A DNA stretch of 64,000 nucleotides from the NCBI RefSeq assembly GCF_900100015.1, contig NZ_FNDD01000002.1, positions 186,001 to 250,000 of the forward strand, read 5' to 3'. Below, in pieces: positions 1-8,822 of the stretch (its first letter is position 1; each line of letters starts with the position of its first letter). Below the pieces are notes generated by a model that did not search any database, was not told the DNA's origin, and saw only the letters and a list, made by a program, of their open reading frames with translations. A program made the translations under genes and the position numbers. The stretch is from Vibrio xiamenensis. Lineage in GTDB: Bacteria > Pseudomonadota > Gammaproteobacteria > Enterobacterales > Vibrionaceae.

Positions 1-1
1 C

Positions 2-151
2 TGGTCAGCCACCCAAACCTACGCCGATTTCTCAGCGCAAATTCAGCTGGTGATGAACAAAAGCCAACTTGATGAACAGGACTTTGATGCAGCCACAGAG
101 TTTTTGACTCAGATGATTCTGCGCGGCATTGTTGCGCCCGAAACGGCGTAA
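2..151 (+). CDS. C-terminal end of a probable TetR-family regulator (partial)
   Basis: An open frame enters from the left edge and ends at a TAA at 149-151, giving 49 residues rich in short helical segments and ending in ILRGIVAPETA. The all-helical composition and the position just upstream of two palindromic operators fit the ligand-binding C-terminus of a TetR repressor; the HTH domain that would prove it lies outside the window. It points the same way as the F420 operon that follows, so it could control that operon. The family call is an inference from a short tail. Confidence 0.5.
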   Translation, partial: WSATQTYADFSAQIQLVMNKSQLDEQDFDAATEFLTQMILRGIVAPETA

Positions 152-430
152 TTTATAAATCTCACCAAAGTAGCGCAGGGATCATTATTTTTAGCCTTTT
201 CTCTGCGCTGCCCTACGACGTACTGTGTGACCATGGTCATGATCCGCGGCGCAGCGACGTCGGCGATTTTTTCGCCACTCAAAATACTTGCAACCATATG
301 CACTATCAGCCGTTGCGCGTATTTTCCGACCGTCAACACAATCAAAAAAACTTCGTCAGAAATGTCTTTTTAGCCGCAAATAGCACCAAATTGGCGCATT
401 TAAGCACCAAAATAAACATCAAATTTTGAC

Positions 431-482
431 TTTACCATTTGGTAAAAACCGTGCTAACAATAATTTATACCAAATGGTAAAA
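431..482. promoter_or_regulatory. Two palindromic operator-like sites upstream of cofG
   Basis: Two sites share TACC-N4-GGTA: TTTACC-ATTT-GGTAAA at 431-446 and TACC-AAAT-GGTA at 468-479, extended by flanking A/T. Their cores (ATTT, AAAT) are reverse complements, so the sites are the same sequence in opposite orientation, with centres 35 bp apart. They lie in the 423-bp gap between the regulator tail and cofG. A TTGACT hexamer at 426-431 could be a -35 element overlapping the first site, but no convincing -10 was found. The rest of the gap shows nothing recognisable. Confidence 0.6.
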
Positions 483-574
483 CTTTCGTCATTGGCGTAT
501 TTGCCAGCGAAAGCCGTTGTTGCTTACGCCATTACTGCATACGGATTTGCAGTGTTGCTCAAAGGATTGAGATC

Positions 575-1735
575 ATGACTATGCTAACTCGCCAACAGGC
601 TTACCAATTGCCGATGACACCCCACCAGCACGCCGAGCTGTATGAAAAAGCGCGAAGCGTGCGCAATGAGCATTGGGGTGACACCATCACCTATTCGCGC
701 AAAGTGTTCATTCCCTTGACCAATATGTGCCGTGATAGCTGCCGCTACTGTACGTTTGTAAAAACGCCGCAATCTGGACAGGCGCATCTAATGACGCCTC
801 AAGAGGTACTAACGACTGCACTGCAAGGCCAACAAATGGGATGTAAAGAGGCCCTGTTCAGCTTGGGTGAACGTCCGGAAAAGCGTTATGTGTTAGCGCG
901 TGAACAATTGAAAGCGCAAGGCTATCACAGCACTTTGGATTACTTGCACGATATGGCGCAACTGGTGCTTGATAACAGTTTGTTAGTACCGCACATCAAC
1001 GCCGGAGCGCTAAGCTACGACGAGTTAAAAGCGCTGCGCCCGGTCGCAGGTTCCATGGGCATGATGCTGGAAAGCCTGACCGACAAGCTAATGCAGCGCG
1101 GCGAAGCCCATCACGGCTGCCCAGACAAAACACCCAAACGCCGGCTGGCAACGCTCAAAGCCGCTGGACAGCTCAATATTCCCTTTACTACCGGGCTATT
1201 GATTGGCATCGGTGAAAGTTGGCAAAGTCGCATTGATAGCTTGTTTGCGATTAATGAATTGCACCTGCAATACGGCCACATTCAAGAAGTGATCATTCAA
1301 AATTTCCGTGCCAAATCCGGCACCGCAATGGCGAATTCATCAGAGCCAAGCCTTGAAGACATGATGCTGACTCTGGTTGCAGCAAGGCTCATTCTTGACC
1401 CGAGCATCAGTTTGCAAGCGCCGCCCAATCTTGAGCAAGCACACCAAAACTACCTCGATGCAGGCATCAACGATTGGGGTGGCATCTCACCGCTGACTCG
1501 CGATTTTATCAATCCCGAACGCGCATGGCCGCAAATCTCGACCTTGGCCCAAGGCTGTGAAAACGCCGGATTTACCCTCAAAGAACGCCTGACCGTCTAC
1601 CCGGCTTACTTGCGCAATGAAGCTCGGTATCTTGCGCCATCTATCGCCGCGCGCCTAAGGCCAATGACGCGAAATGGACTCGCCGCCGAGCAGTGCCATA
1701 TAGGCGGTCACAGCGAATTGGCATCTTGCCGCTAA
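575..1735 (+). CDS. cofG: FO synthase subunit 1, radical-SAM enzyme CofG
   Basis: CofG acts with CofH to build 7,8-didemethyl-8-hydroxy-5-deazariboflavin (FO), the chromophore of F420, from tyrosine and 5-amino-6-ribitylaminouracil. The CxxxCxxC cluster motif binding the [4Fe-4S] centre of radical-SAM enzymes is at C52, C56 and C59 (CRDSCRYC). The 386-residue single-domain length matches stand-alone CofG rather than the fused actinobacterial FbiC. AAAGGATTGAG precedes the ATG; a second ATG two codons in is also possible. It opens a seven-gene cluster, 32 bp ahead of cofH. Confidence 0.95.
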   Translation: MTMLTRQQAYQLPMTPHQHAELYEKARSVRNEHWGDTITYSRKVFIPLTNMCRDSCRYCTFVKTPQSGQAHLMTPQEVLTTALQGQQMGCKEALFSLGERPEKRYVLAREQLKAQGYHSTLDYLHDMAQLVLDNSLLVPHINAGALSYDELKALRPVAGSMGMMLESLTDKLMQRGEAHHGCPDKTPKRRLATLKAAGQLNIPFTTGLLIGIGESWQSRIDSLFAINELHLQYGHIQEVIIQNFRAKSGTAMANSSEPSLEDMMLTLVAARLILDPSISLQAPPNLEQAHQNYLDAGINDWGGISPLTRDFINPERAWPQISTLAQGCENAGFTLKERLTVYPAYLRNEARYLAPSIAARLRPMTRNGLAAEQCHIGGHSELASCR

Positions 1736-1767
1736 GTGGTATTTCAAACCTAAGTTAAGGAGGACTT

Positions 1768-3027
1768 ATGTTTTCAACCCAACTCGAAACCGAACATCGA
1801 CGGCCCAAAGCCTCAGAGCCCAATGACGTCATTCACTGGTCTCGTCTATCGACCAACATCGCAGCGATTTTGCGTCAAGCTTTGCAAGGCGAGGCCATTT
1901 CGGCTGCGCAAGCTGAGCAGCTTTTTTACACCCAAGGCGTCGATTATCAAGCAGTATTGACCACGGCAGATCTGCTGCGTCAGCGCCATTGCGGAGACAA
2001 AGCCAGCTTTATCATCACGCGCAACATCAACTTTACCAACGTCTGTTATATGGCGTGTAAATTCTGTAATTTTTCCAAGTCGATAAAAGACGCCGAGGCC
2101 GAATTTCTCTCGGTTCAGGAAGTGGTCAATCGCGCCATCGAAGCTGCCCAGCGCGGCGCAACTGAAGTCTGCATTCAAGGTGGCTTGCACCCACAGATGC
2201 GCGCCGATTTTTATCGCAACATTTTACTTGGCATCAAAGCGGTGCTGCCCGACATGCATATTCACGCTTTCTCTCCGTTTGAAGTTTGGTATGGCGCGCG
2301 CAAAGCCAAAGTCACTTACCGCGAGTTTCTCACTGACTTAAAACAGTGTGGCCTCGATACCATGCCCGGCACTGCAGCGGAAATTCTTGACGTTGAAGTA
2401 CGCAAGCAACTGACGCACAACAAACTCTCAACTGAAGAGTGGGTAGAGATCATTAAAACCGCTCATCAGGTAGGAATCAAAACCACCGCCACCATCATGT
2501 ACGGCCATATCGATTCACCCAAACATTGGGCCGTTCACCTTAACCTGCTGCGTGAGATTCAACGAGAAACCGGCGGCTTTACTGAATTTGTGCCACTTGG
2601 CTTTATTCACTATAAAACAAAACTTTATAACGAAAACCCAAGCCAAGTTCGCCCCGGGCCAACCCGTGAAGAGCATTTTAAAATGCACGCTATCGCGCGA
2701 ATTATGCTGCAAGGTGAAATCAACAATATTCAGGCATCGTGGGTGAAAATGGGCCACGACGTCGCCTCGCAAATGTTACGCTGCGGCGCCAATGACCTTG
2801 GCGGTACCTTGATGAATGAAAGCATTTCGCGCGCCGCTGGCGGTGAGAATGGCCAAGAAGTTGAGCCGCAAGATATGATTGAGCTCATCCATCAAGCGGG
2901 GCTTAGTGCGTATCAACGTAACACTCGCTACCAAGTCGTGCATGATTATCAGCACACCGAAAGAGAGCTCTCGACAAACGCTGTACTCCCAGCACTAGAA
3001 ATAGCCCGCTTCGGAGCCAGCCTATGA
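1768..3027 (+). CDS. cofH: FO synthase subunit 2, radical-SAM enzyme CofH
   Basis: CofH uses a radical-SAM reaction to join a tyrosine-derived fragment to 5-amino-6-ribitylaminouracil, making the intermediate that CofG closes into FO. The radical-SAM cysteines are C93, C97 and C100 in NVCYMACKFCNF. The 419-residue protein has the usual CofH/MqnC-like layout, and the neighbouring cofG and cofD favour CofH over the menaquinone enzymes. A very good ribosome site, TAAGGAGG, precedes the ATG. Its TGA overlaps the cofD start as ATGA. Confidence 0.95.
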   Translation: MFSTQLETEHRRPKASEPNDVIHWSRLSTNIAAILRQALQGEAISAAQAEQLFYTQGVDYQAVLTTADLLRQRHCGDKASFIITRNINFTNVCYMACKFCNFSKSIKDAEAEFLSVQEVVNRAIEAAQRGATEVCIQGGLHPQMRADFYRNILLGIKAVLPDMHIHAFSPFEVWYGARKAKVTYREFLTDLKQCGLDTMPGTAAEILDVEVRKQLTHNKLSTEEWVEIIKTAHQVGIKTTATIMYGHIDSPKHWAVHLNLLREIQRETGGFTEFVPLGFIHYKTKLYNENPSQVRPGPTREEHFKMHAIARIMLQGEINNIQASWVKMGHDVASQMLRCGANDLGGTLMNESISRAAGGENGQEVEPQDMIELIHQAGLSAYQRNTRYQVVHDYQHTERELSTNAVLPALEIARFGASL

Positions 3028-3998
3028 GCGAGCTAAACATCACCCTACTCGCTGGCGGTGTCGGCGGCGCTAAAGCCGCCGAAGGGCTGACACTTGGACC
3101 ATATCGAAACGGGCTCAATATCATTGGTAACATTGGCGATGACCAGAGCTTTCATGGTTTATGGGTCTCCCCCGATATTGATACCTTGACCTATACCCTA
3201 GCTAACGCCATCGACCGTGACCAAGGTTGGGGGTTAAAAGGCGACAGTAAACGGGTGTTAAGTCAGCTACAAACTTTAGGCTGTGACACCTGGATGCAAC
3301 TTGGCGACCTTGACTTTGCCACCCATATTTATCGCACCGTGCAGCGCCAGGCAGGGGTAAGACCCACTGAGATCGCCAGAGCGATTGCCCGTGGCTATCA
3401 GGTCGATGTGCCGATTTGGCTACCGACGGATCACACCGTTGCCACTAAACTCGACACTGAATCCGGCTGGCTGGATTTTCAGGACTACTTTGTTGGTGAG
3501 CGCTGCGCCCCTAAAGTTCGTCAAGTGTGTTATCACAACGCCCATTTAGCCACAGCCACGCCAGAAGCGCTGGCAGCCATTGACAATGCTCAGTTGATTG
3601 TCATTGCGCCAAGTAACCCACTACTCAGTATTGGTGCCATTTTAGCCATTCCGGGCATTCGCAGCGCCATCGAGCAAAGCCGCGCGCCGGTGATTGCCAT
3701 TTCGCCGCTGATCGCGGGTCAAGCGATGAAAGGCCCTGCAGCCAAACTGATGCAAGAGCTGGATATGCGCCCCGATTGCCTTGGCATTGCCCAATTCTAT
3801 CAGGGCTTAATTGACCTTTTGGTGATTGACGAAAGCGATGCGCACTTAGCGCCCGCGATCGAAAAGCTCGGCATTCAAACCCTGCAAACGGCGATTGTGA
3901 TGAACGAACCCAGCGACCGAGAGCACAAAATGCGCACCATAATCACCATGGCGAGCCAACAACTTGGCATTCACCTCTCTGCGAGGGCGTGCGCATGA
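3024..3998 (+). CDS. cofD: 2-phospho-L-lactate transferase (F420-0 synthase) CofD
   Basis: CofD transfers the phospho-acid part of the CofC product to the ribityl hydroxyl of FO, giving F420-0 (or its dehydro or 3-phosphoglycerate form). The N-terminal glycine-rich loop AGGVGGAK (residues 10-17) and the NIGDD...GLWVSPDIDT block around residues 34-53 are family signatures. At 324 residues it is of normal length. The ATGA overlap with cofH at 3024 and a second with cofC at 3995 indicate translational coupling. Confidence 0.95.
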   Translation: MSELNITLLAGGVGGAKAAEGLTLGPYRNGLNIIGNIGDDQSFHGLWVSPDIDTLTYTLANAIDRDQGWGLKGDSKRVLSQLQTLGCDTWMQLGDLDFATHIYRTVQRQAGVRPTEIARAIARGYQVDVPIWLPTDHTVATKLDTESGWLDFQDYFVGERCAPKVRQVCYHNAHLATATPEALAAIDNAQLIVIAPSNPLLSIGAILAIPGIRSAIEQSRAPVIAISPLIAGQAMKGPAAKLMQELDMRPDCLGIAQFYQGLIDLLVIDESDAHLAPAIEKLGIQTLQTAIVMNEPSDREHKMRTIITMASQQLGIHLSARACA

Positions 3999-4681
3999 GC
4001 GAACAACTTACCTTCACCAACGCCCAGTCAGTTAGCTCGAAAAAATATGCGCTCAATATCGTGATACCGATGAAAGGCGTGCAGCGCGCAAAGCAGCGGC
4101 TTAAGCATGTGCTGAGCGTATCGCAGCGCGAAACGCTAGCGCTGACGCTTTACACCAACACCTTACGTTTTGTCACCGAGCACTATTCGCAGTATGAGTT
4201 ACTGGTCGTCACCGACGATGAGCATATTGCCAGCTTTGCTCGTAAGTTTGGCGCTAAGGTGCTGCGCGAGCCGCAAGGTGCCCTTGGTCTTAACGCTGCA
4301 TTAAAGCGTGCAACCCAATGGAGCCTTGCGCGCGGCTTTGACCATCAGCTGATCATGCCCGCCGATATTGGCGAATTGGATAAGCGCGAACTCGATGCGG
4401 TGATCGAAGCTGGATTTTGCGGCCATGACGTGGTGATCGCCCGTGCCAAAGACTTAGGTACCAACGCATTAATGACCACGCCGCCCGATGCCATTCACCC
4501 TTGTTTTGGCGCGCGTTCGGCGCTCACTCACGCCAAGCTGGCCGAACAGCAATCACATCGTGTTGCACAGCTTGATTTGGAAAAGCTCAGTCTGGACATT
4601 GATGTCAGCAGCGACTTGGCCCGCTGGTCAATGCCTCTTAGCTCACAAGCGTTGAATACCAAGGAGATGTGTCATGAATAA
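3995..4681 (+). CDS. cofC: Phospholactate/PEP/phosphoglycerate guanylyltransferase CofC
   Basis: CofC activates a three-carbon phospho-acid with GTP for CofD. The N-terminal nucleotide-binding stretch IVIPMKGVQRAKQRL matches the IP-x-KG-x-x-x-AK-x-RL pattern of the family. I chose the ATG at 3995, which overlaps the cofD stop as ATGA and has GAGGG (3983-3987) at good spacing; an in-frame GTG at 3989 would add two residues but sits too close to that ribosome site. The start of cofE overlaps its last codons. Which acid it prefers cannot be read from the sequence by eye. Confidence 0.9.
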   Translation: MSEQLTFTNAQSVSSKKYALNIVIPMKGVQRAKQRLKHVLSVSQRETLALTLYTNTLRFVTEHYSQYELLVVTDDEHIASFARKFGAKVLREPQGALGLNAALKRATQWSLARGFDHQLIMPADIGELDKRELDAVIEAGFCGHDVVIARAKDLGTNALMTTPPDAIHPCFGARSALTHAKLAEQQSHRVAQLDLEKLSLDIDVSSDLARWSMPLSSQALNTKEMCHE

Positions 4682-5477
4682 CCTGAAGCCTGTTACCCAA
4701 CTTCGTCCGCGTTTGATGAGTATGTTTGCAATTGAAAATTTGCCGGATTTCACGCCCGGCATGGATTTGAGCGCCGAAATCATTGCCGCGCTTGATGCTC
4801 AAGGCGAGTCCTTACAAGCCTTCGACATTTTGGTTATCGCCCATAAAGCAGTATCTAAATGTGAAGGCGCGGTTTATCAGCTTGAAGAAATTGAACCCAG
4901 CAGCGAAGCCATCAAACTTGCACAAGCGGTCAACAAAGACCCGCGCAAAGTCGAAGTCATTTTGCGCCAGTCGCGGCGCATTGTGCGCCACATTAAACGC
5001 CCCAATCAAGATGAAGGCATCATCATCGCCGAACACAAATTGGGGTTTATTTGCGCCAACGCCGCGGTGGATGAGTCAAATGCCGACAAGCCCGGGCAAC
5101 TCATCACCCTACCCGACGACCCAGACCAGAGCGCTCAGCGATTGTGCTCAGCGCTTGAAACCCACTACCAAGTAGAACTTGGCATGGTGATCAGCGACAC
5201 CTTTGGTCGCCCGTGGCGAATGGGCCAAACCAATGTTGCTATTGGTGTTGCCAACGTACCGGCGATCAAATCGCTGTTTGGCGAACAAGATGCGTGGGGA
5301 AGACCACTCAAAGTCACCGCCCCGGCGTTTGCCGACGAACTTGCCGCAGCCTCAGGGCTATTGATGGATAAGGAAGCCAAATGCCCCGTGATGGTGTTTC
5401 GCGGCCTTAGCTGGACTCGCCAACACAGCCACATTTCTCAACTTATTCGTCCCAAACAAGAGGATCTGTTTCGATGA
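4674..5477 (+). CDS. cofE: F420-0:gamma-glutamyl ligase CofE
   Basis: CofE adds glutamate residues to F420-0 with GTP. The block [19 protein letters not shown] (about residues 173-191) is the family hallmark. The 267-residue protein is the single-domain archaeal/proteobacterial form and lacks the C-terminal nitroreductase-like domain of actinobacterial FbiB, so reduction of a dehydro-F420-0 intermediate, if needed, must be done elsewhere. AAGGAG at 4661-4666 precedes the ATG. It overlaps cofC by 8 bp and npdG by 4 bp (ATGA). Confidence 0.95.
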   Translation: MNNLKPVTQLRPRLMSMFAIENLPDFTPGMDLSAEIIAALDAQGESLQAFDILVIAHKAVSKCEGAVYQLEEIEPSSEAIKLAQAVNKDPRKVEVILRQSRRIVRHIKRPNQDEGIIIAEHKLGFICANAAVDESNADKPGQLITLPDDPDQSAQRLCSALETHYQVELGMVISDTFGRPWRMGQTNVAIGVANVPAIKSLFGEQDAWGRPLKVTAPAFADELAAASGLLMDKEAKCPVMVFRGLSWTRQHSHISQLIRPKQEDLFR

Positions 5478-6154
5478 CCAACTCAACCCAAATAGCCATT
5501 ATTGGCGGCACAGGCCCACAAGGCAAAGGGCTGGCGCTGCGCTTTGCGATGGCTGGCATTCCGGTCGTGCTCGGCTCACGCGACGGGCAAAAAGCCGCGC
5601 AGACTGCAACTGAACTTAACCAGCTTTTAGGTCCACACTGCCCACCGATTACTGGCAGCGATAACCAAAGCGCAACCGAACTTGCTGGTGAACTGGTGAT
5701 ACTTTCTGTTCCATACAGTGCCCATCGCGCAACGCTTAGCGATCTCAAACCGCAACTGACAGGCAAAGTGTTGATTGACATCGTTGTGCCGCTGGCACCC
5801 GGCAATCCCAAAGCGGTGCAAATGCCAGCCGAAGGGTCTGCTACCGAAGAAGCGCAAGCGCTGCTTGGCGATGATATTCCGGTGGTTGGCGCTTTGCATA
5901 ACGTCTCGGCGGTGACGCTTAACGACCTCACCCGCGCCATTAACTGCGATATTTTGGTGTGTGGCAATCAACTCGAGGCAAAGAAAAAAGTCATGGCGCT
6001 TATCAGTCAACTTGATGTCAGCACCTACAACGCCGGATTGGCAGAAAGCGCGCGTTGCATCGAAGCCATCACACCGATTTTGATTCGACTCAACATCTCC
6101 AAAGAGGTGCCCTTTAGTCATGCGGGCATTCGAATCGCTCCACCCTCACACTAA
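5474..6154 (+). CDS. npdG: NADPH-dependent F420 reductase (Fno/NpdG type)
   Basis: This enzyme transfers hydride between NADPH and F420 and would supply F420H2. The N-terminus [19 protein letters not shown] is a Rossmann loop of the Fno form, followed by the GSRD segment that reads the NADP phosphate. At 226 residues it is the usual size, and the [15 protein letters not shown]-terminal part is typical. It overlaps cofE by ATGA and is followed 23 bp on by the LLM gene. The operon therefore pairs cofactor synthesis with its reduction. Confidence 0.9.
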   Translation: MTNSTQIAIIGGTGPQGKGLALRFAMAGIPVVLGSRDGQKAAQTATELNQLLGPHCPPITGSDNQSATELAGELVILSVPYSAHRATLSDLKPQLTGKVLIDIVVPLAPGNPKAVQMPAEGSATEEAQALLGDDIPVVGALHNVSAVTLNDLTRAINCDILVCGNQLEAKKKVMALISQLDVSTYNAGLAESARCIEAITPILIRLNISKEVPFSHAGIRIAPPSH

Positions 6155-6177
6155 TCAACTGCGAAAGGATCAAACAA

Positions 6178-7188
6178 ATGGAATTTGGAATCACGTTTAA
6201 AGGCTTTGTTAGCCCCAACCGCGCGCGCAATTTGGTGCGCCAAGCAGAAGAAGCTGGCTTTGATTATTGCTGGTTCTACGATTCACATATTTTATGGCGC
6301 GAGTCGTTTGTCGCCATGGCGATGTGTATGGAGCACACCAAAACCATGCGCTTTGGCCCGTGCGTCACCAACCCCAATATTCGCGATTGGTCACTTGCAG
6401 CAAGCCTATACGCCAGCCTTGCGCTGCAAAGTGAAGGACGTTTTGATATCGGGCTTGGCCGCGGTGATTCGTCGATGCGCGTGATGGGCAAAAAGCCTGC
6501 GCCGCTATCACGCGTTGCCGAGTTCACTCACAAGGTCAAAGCTATGGTCAGCGGTGAAGAAGTCACTTACGGCGAGTGCGAAAATCCAGTCCAATTTCCG
6601 TGGGCAAACGGTTATGACCTTCCCGTATGGATTGCCGCCTACGGGCCAAAAGCACTCGCGACCGCAGGTGAACACGGCGATGGCCTAATTTTGCAAATTG
6701 GTGAGCCACAGCTGGTCAAATGGTTTGCTGATCAAGCCATCACTGCGGGTAAAGCGGCTGGGCGTGACATGAGCCAATTTAAAATCCAAGCCGCGGCGCC
6801 GGCCTATTTTGGCGATAAAGCCGAGTGCTTACAAAAAACCCGCTGGTTTCCTGCGATGGTGGGCAATCATGTCGCCGACATTGTTGAGAAGTACGGCACG
6901 GATTCTGGCTTAGTGCCAAAGAGCTTGACCGATTATATTGAGCAGCGCAAAGGCTATGACTATTCCAAACACGGCCAAAGTGATAACCCCTATTTAGATT
7001 TTATCAGCGATGAGATCATCGAGAGCTTTTCAGTACTAGGCAGTGTTGATCAGCATATTGCGAAGATTAAGCAGCTCAAGGAAGCGGGCGTGACTCAATA
7101 CAACATTTATTTAGACAACGGCGATGAAGAAAACATTATCGCCCAATATGGTCAACACATTATCCCCGAGTTCAAAACGGCGAAATAA
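6178..7188 (+). CDS. LLM-family oxidoreductase, probably F420-dependent
   Basis: The 336-residue protein has the luciferase-like TIM-barrel pattern: MEFGITFKGFVSPNRARNLV start, FDYCWFYDSHILW, then the RFDIGLGRGDSSMRV loop that in LLM enzymes binds flavin or F420. It resembles the proteobacterial F420-dependent subgroup for which Colwellia CPS_4043 is the namesake (recalled, not searched). GAAAGGATCAAACA precedes the ATG. As last gene of the F420 operon it is the most likely local user of F420H2. The substrate is unknown. A strong terminator follows. Confidence 0.8.
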   Translation: MEFGITFKGFVSPNRARNLVRQAEEAGFDYCWFYDSHILWRESFVAMAMCMEHTKTMRFGPCVTNPNIRDWSLAASLYASLALQSEGRFDIGLGRGDSSMRVMGKKPAPLSRVAEFTHKVKAMVSGEEVTYGECENPVQFPWANGYDLPVWIAAYGPKALATAGEHGDGLILQIGEPQLVKWFADQAITAGKAAGRDMSQFKIQAAAPAYFGDKAECLQKTRWFPAMVGNHVADIVEKYGTDSGLVPKSLTDYIEQRKGYDYSKHGQSDNPYLDFISDEIIESFSVLGSVDQHIAKIKQLKEAGVTQYNIYLDNGDEENIIAQYGQHIIPEFKTAK

Positions 7189-7250
7189 TCGCGCGCCCTC
7201 TTCACCCTTATATTGACCACACTCCAATCCGACACCTGTGGTTAATTTCA

Positions 7251-7290
7251 ATCCGGCTTAGTATTCTCTCTTAGCTAAGCCGGATTTTTT
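7251..7290. terminator. Bidirectional intrinsic terminator
   Basis: An 11-bp perfect stem, ATCCGGCTTAG (7251-7261) with CTAAGCCGGAT (7275-7285), is followed by a T run. It lies between the convergent LLM and GGDEF genes and can end both; it marks the 3' end of the F420 operon. Confidence 0.85.
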
Positions 7291-7293
7291 ACT

Positions 7294-8430
7294 TTATAAC
7301 TGGCGATAGCGCACCTGATTACGCCCCATTTTTTTGGCTTCGTACAAGGCTTTATCAGCCATCGCCACAGAAGCATCGGGCAACGCAGAAAACAAACATT
7401 CCGTCACACCAAAACTTGATGTAAAAGACACTTTTTTACCTTTATAATCAAACCAGCTGTTTTCACAGCGACTGCGCATTCGCTCAGCCACTTGCATCGC
7501 GGTGTCTAAATCCGCACCCGGCAAGAACACAACAAACTCTTCGCCGCCATAACGCGCCGCAATATCGGTATCACGAATCGACTCACGAATGATCGACTCG
7601 AAATGCAGTAGCCCTTGATCCCCGGCATCATGACCGTAGGTATCGTTCACCTTCTTGAAGTAATCAATATCAGCAATGATGATGCTGCCGCAGCCATGAG
7701 AGTCTTTTAAGTGAGCAAAATAGTCCTTCATGCGCTCAAAAAAGGCGCGTCGATTGAGCATATTGGTCAAGCTGTCTTTCTGCGCGATTTGCATCAAATC
7801 TTGGTTGTTATCGATCATATAACTGGCGAGCAAAAAGATGCTTTGCCCGCAAATAAACGCTGGAGCAAACACCAAGTGGAAAATAATGTCGTCAACGGTA
7901 ATATCTAAGAAAGACAATTTATCTTTAGGAATGACCGCCATACCGAAAAGGTTTAAAAACAGGATCAATAATATGGTGATGGCCAAACACACATCAGCGA
8001 AGTTGGGTTTGGGCTGACGCGTAACTAACAAGGTGATGTTGATAAGGGAAATTAAGATTGAAAAGCAAATGGTTAAAATTAACGTCGACTGGCCGAGCCA
8101 ATACAATAAGCCATAGCAAACGGCGATAAAATAACACACCCGCTCCACATTGAGTTTTGAAAAGCGAATTGCCAGACCAATTACAAATAACAATTGATGT
8201 ATGGCAGTGACTGCTATTAATTCAATTTCATATAATTTACTCGCTTGTTCACCTAAATTACCCACCATCAAAGCGCTGATAATACCAGTCAGAAAAAATC
8301 CACTGAAATGGGGTTTGGCTTTGCGTTTATCTTTGGGTTCACGAATTAATTGAATCGCAACCAGTCCAAAAATGCTCACCATAACCGACGCGATGGCTAA
8401 AGCAGTATGAGCTTGCATGTACCTATCCAA
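7294..8430 (-). CDS. Membrane-bound GGDEF diguanylate cyclase
   Basis: The first ~200 residues form about six hydrophobic segments, a MASE-like membrane sensor, followed by a GGDEF domain. The catalytic motif is present as RYGGEEFVVF and the metal-site region as DIDYFKKVNDTYGHDAGD, so it should make cyclic-di-GMP; no RxxD inhibitory site stands out immediately before GGEEF. No EAL domain is present. The chosen start is a TTG at 8430 with AGAGG six bases upstream; an ATG four codons in is the alternative. It converges on the F420 operon and appears unrelated to it. Confidence 0.9.
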   Translation of the reverse strand: MDRYMQAHTALAIASVMVSIFGLVAIQLIREPKDKRKAKPHFSGFFLTGIISALMVGNLGEQASKLYEIELIAVTAIHQLLFVIGLAIRFSKLNVERVCYFIAVCYGLLYWLGQSTLILTICFSILISLINITLLVTRQPKPNFADVCLAITILLILFLNLFGMAVIPKDKLSFLDITVDDIIFHLVFAPAFICGQSIFLLASYMIDNNQDLMQIAQKDSLTNMLNRRAFFERMKDYFAHLKDSHGCGSIIIADIDYFKKVNDTYGHDAGDQGLLHFESIIRESIRDTDIAARYGGEEFVVFLPGADLDTAMQVAERMRSRCENSWFDYKGKKVSFTSSFGVTECLFSALPDASVAMADKALYEAKKMGRNQVRYRQL

Positions 8431-8822
8431 AAATAACCTCTTGTTTAAAAGATAGCTGCTCGTTGCTTTAACCTTGAATTTTATTGTGCCAGCAACCTAA
8501 GTGTCTGATCATATCGGTCAAAACAATTCACTAAATGGTGTCGTTCCTAGCTCAACTAACGTGTTGGATGCCAAACCAAATCGAGGCGACGCTGGCGATA
8601 TAAAGATTAATTTTTCACTCTTTTACCGCCGCCTTGGGTATATAAAACAGATTAAATATGAGTGGTGAATATAGACGATTAATCTCATTCATCATATTTA
8701 CAACTTATGCTTGATTTTAATCAACTCAAACAATTGCGAAACCGTTTTATTATCATTATCAATAAAACATCACATTTAGATATCAAATCATTATCTAAAT
8801 ACCAACATAATAAGGTCACCCC
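8431..8822. other. Divergent intergenic region between GGDEF gene and DoxX gene
   Basis: This 392-bp AT-rich gap must hold the promoters of both flanking genes. ATTATC-ATTATC at 8749-8760 is the reverse complement of two of the three hexamers of the Fur box and could be a weak Fur site ahead of the DoxX gene. Otherwise I see nothing I can name. Confidence 0.3.

Noticed and set aside
109..345. 78-codon minus-strand frame at the left edge
   Set aside because: It overlaps the regulator tail antisense, has no ribosome site and no family resemblance.
4783..5175. 130-codon frame inside cofE in another phase
   Set aside because: It is fully contained in the well-supported cofE gene and is rich in residues caused by the frame shift.
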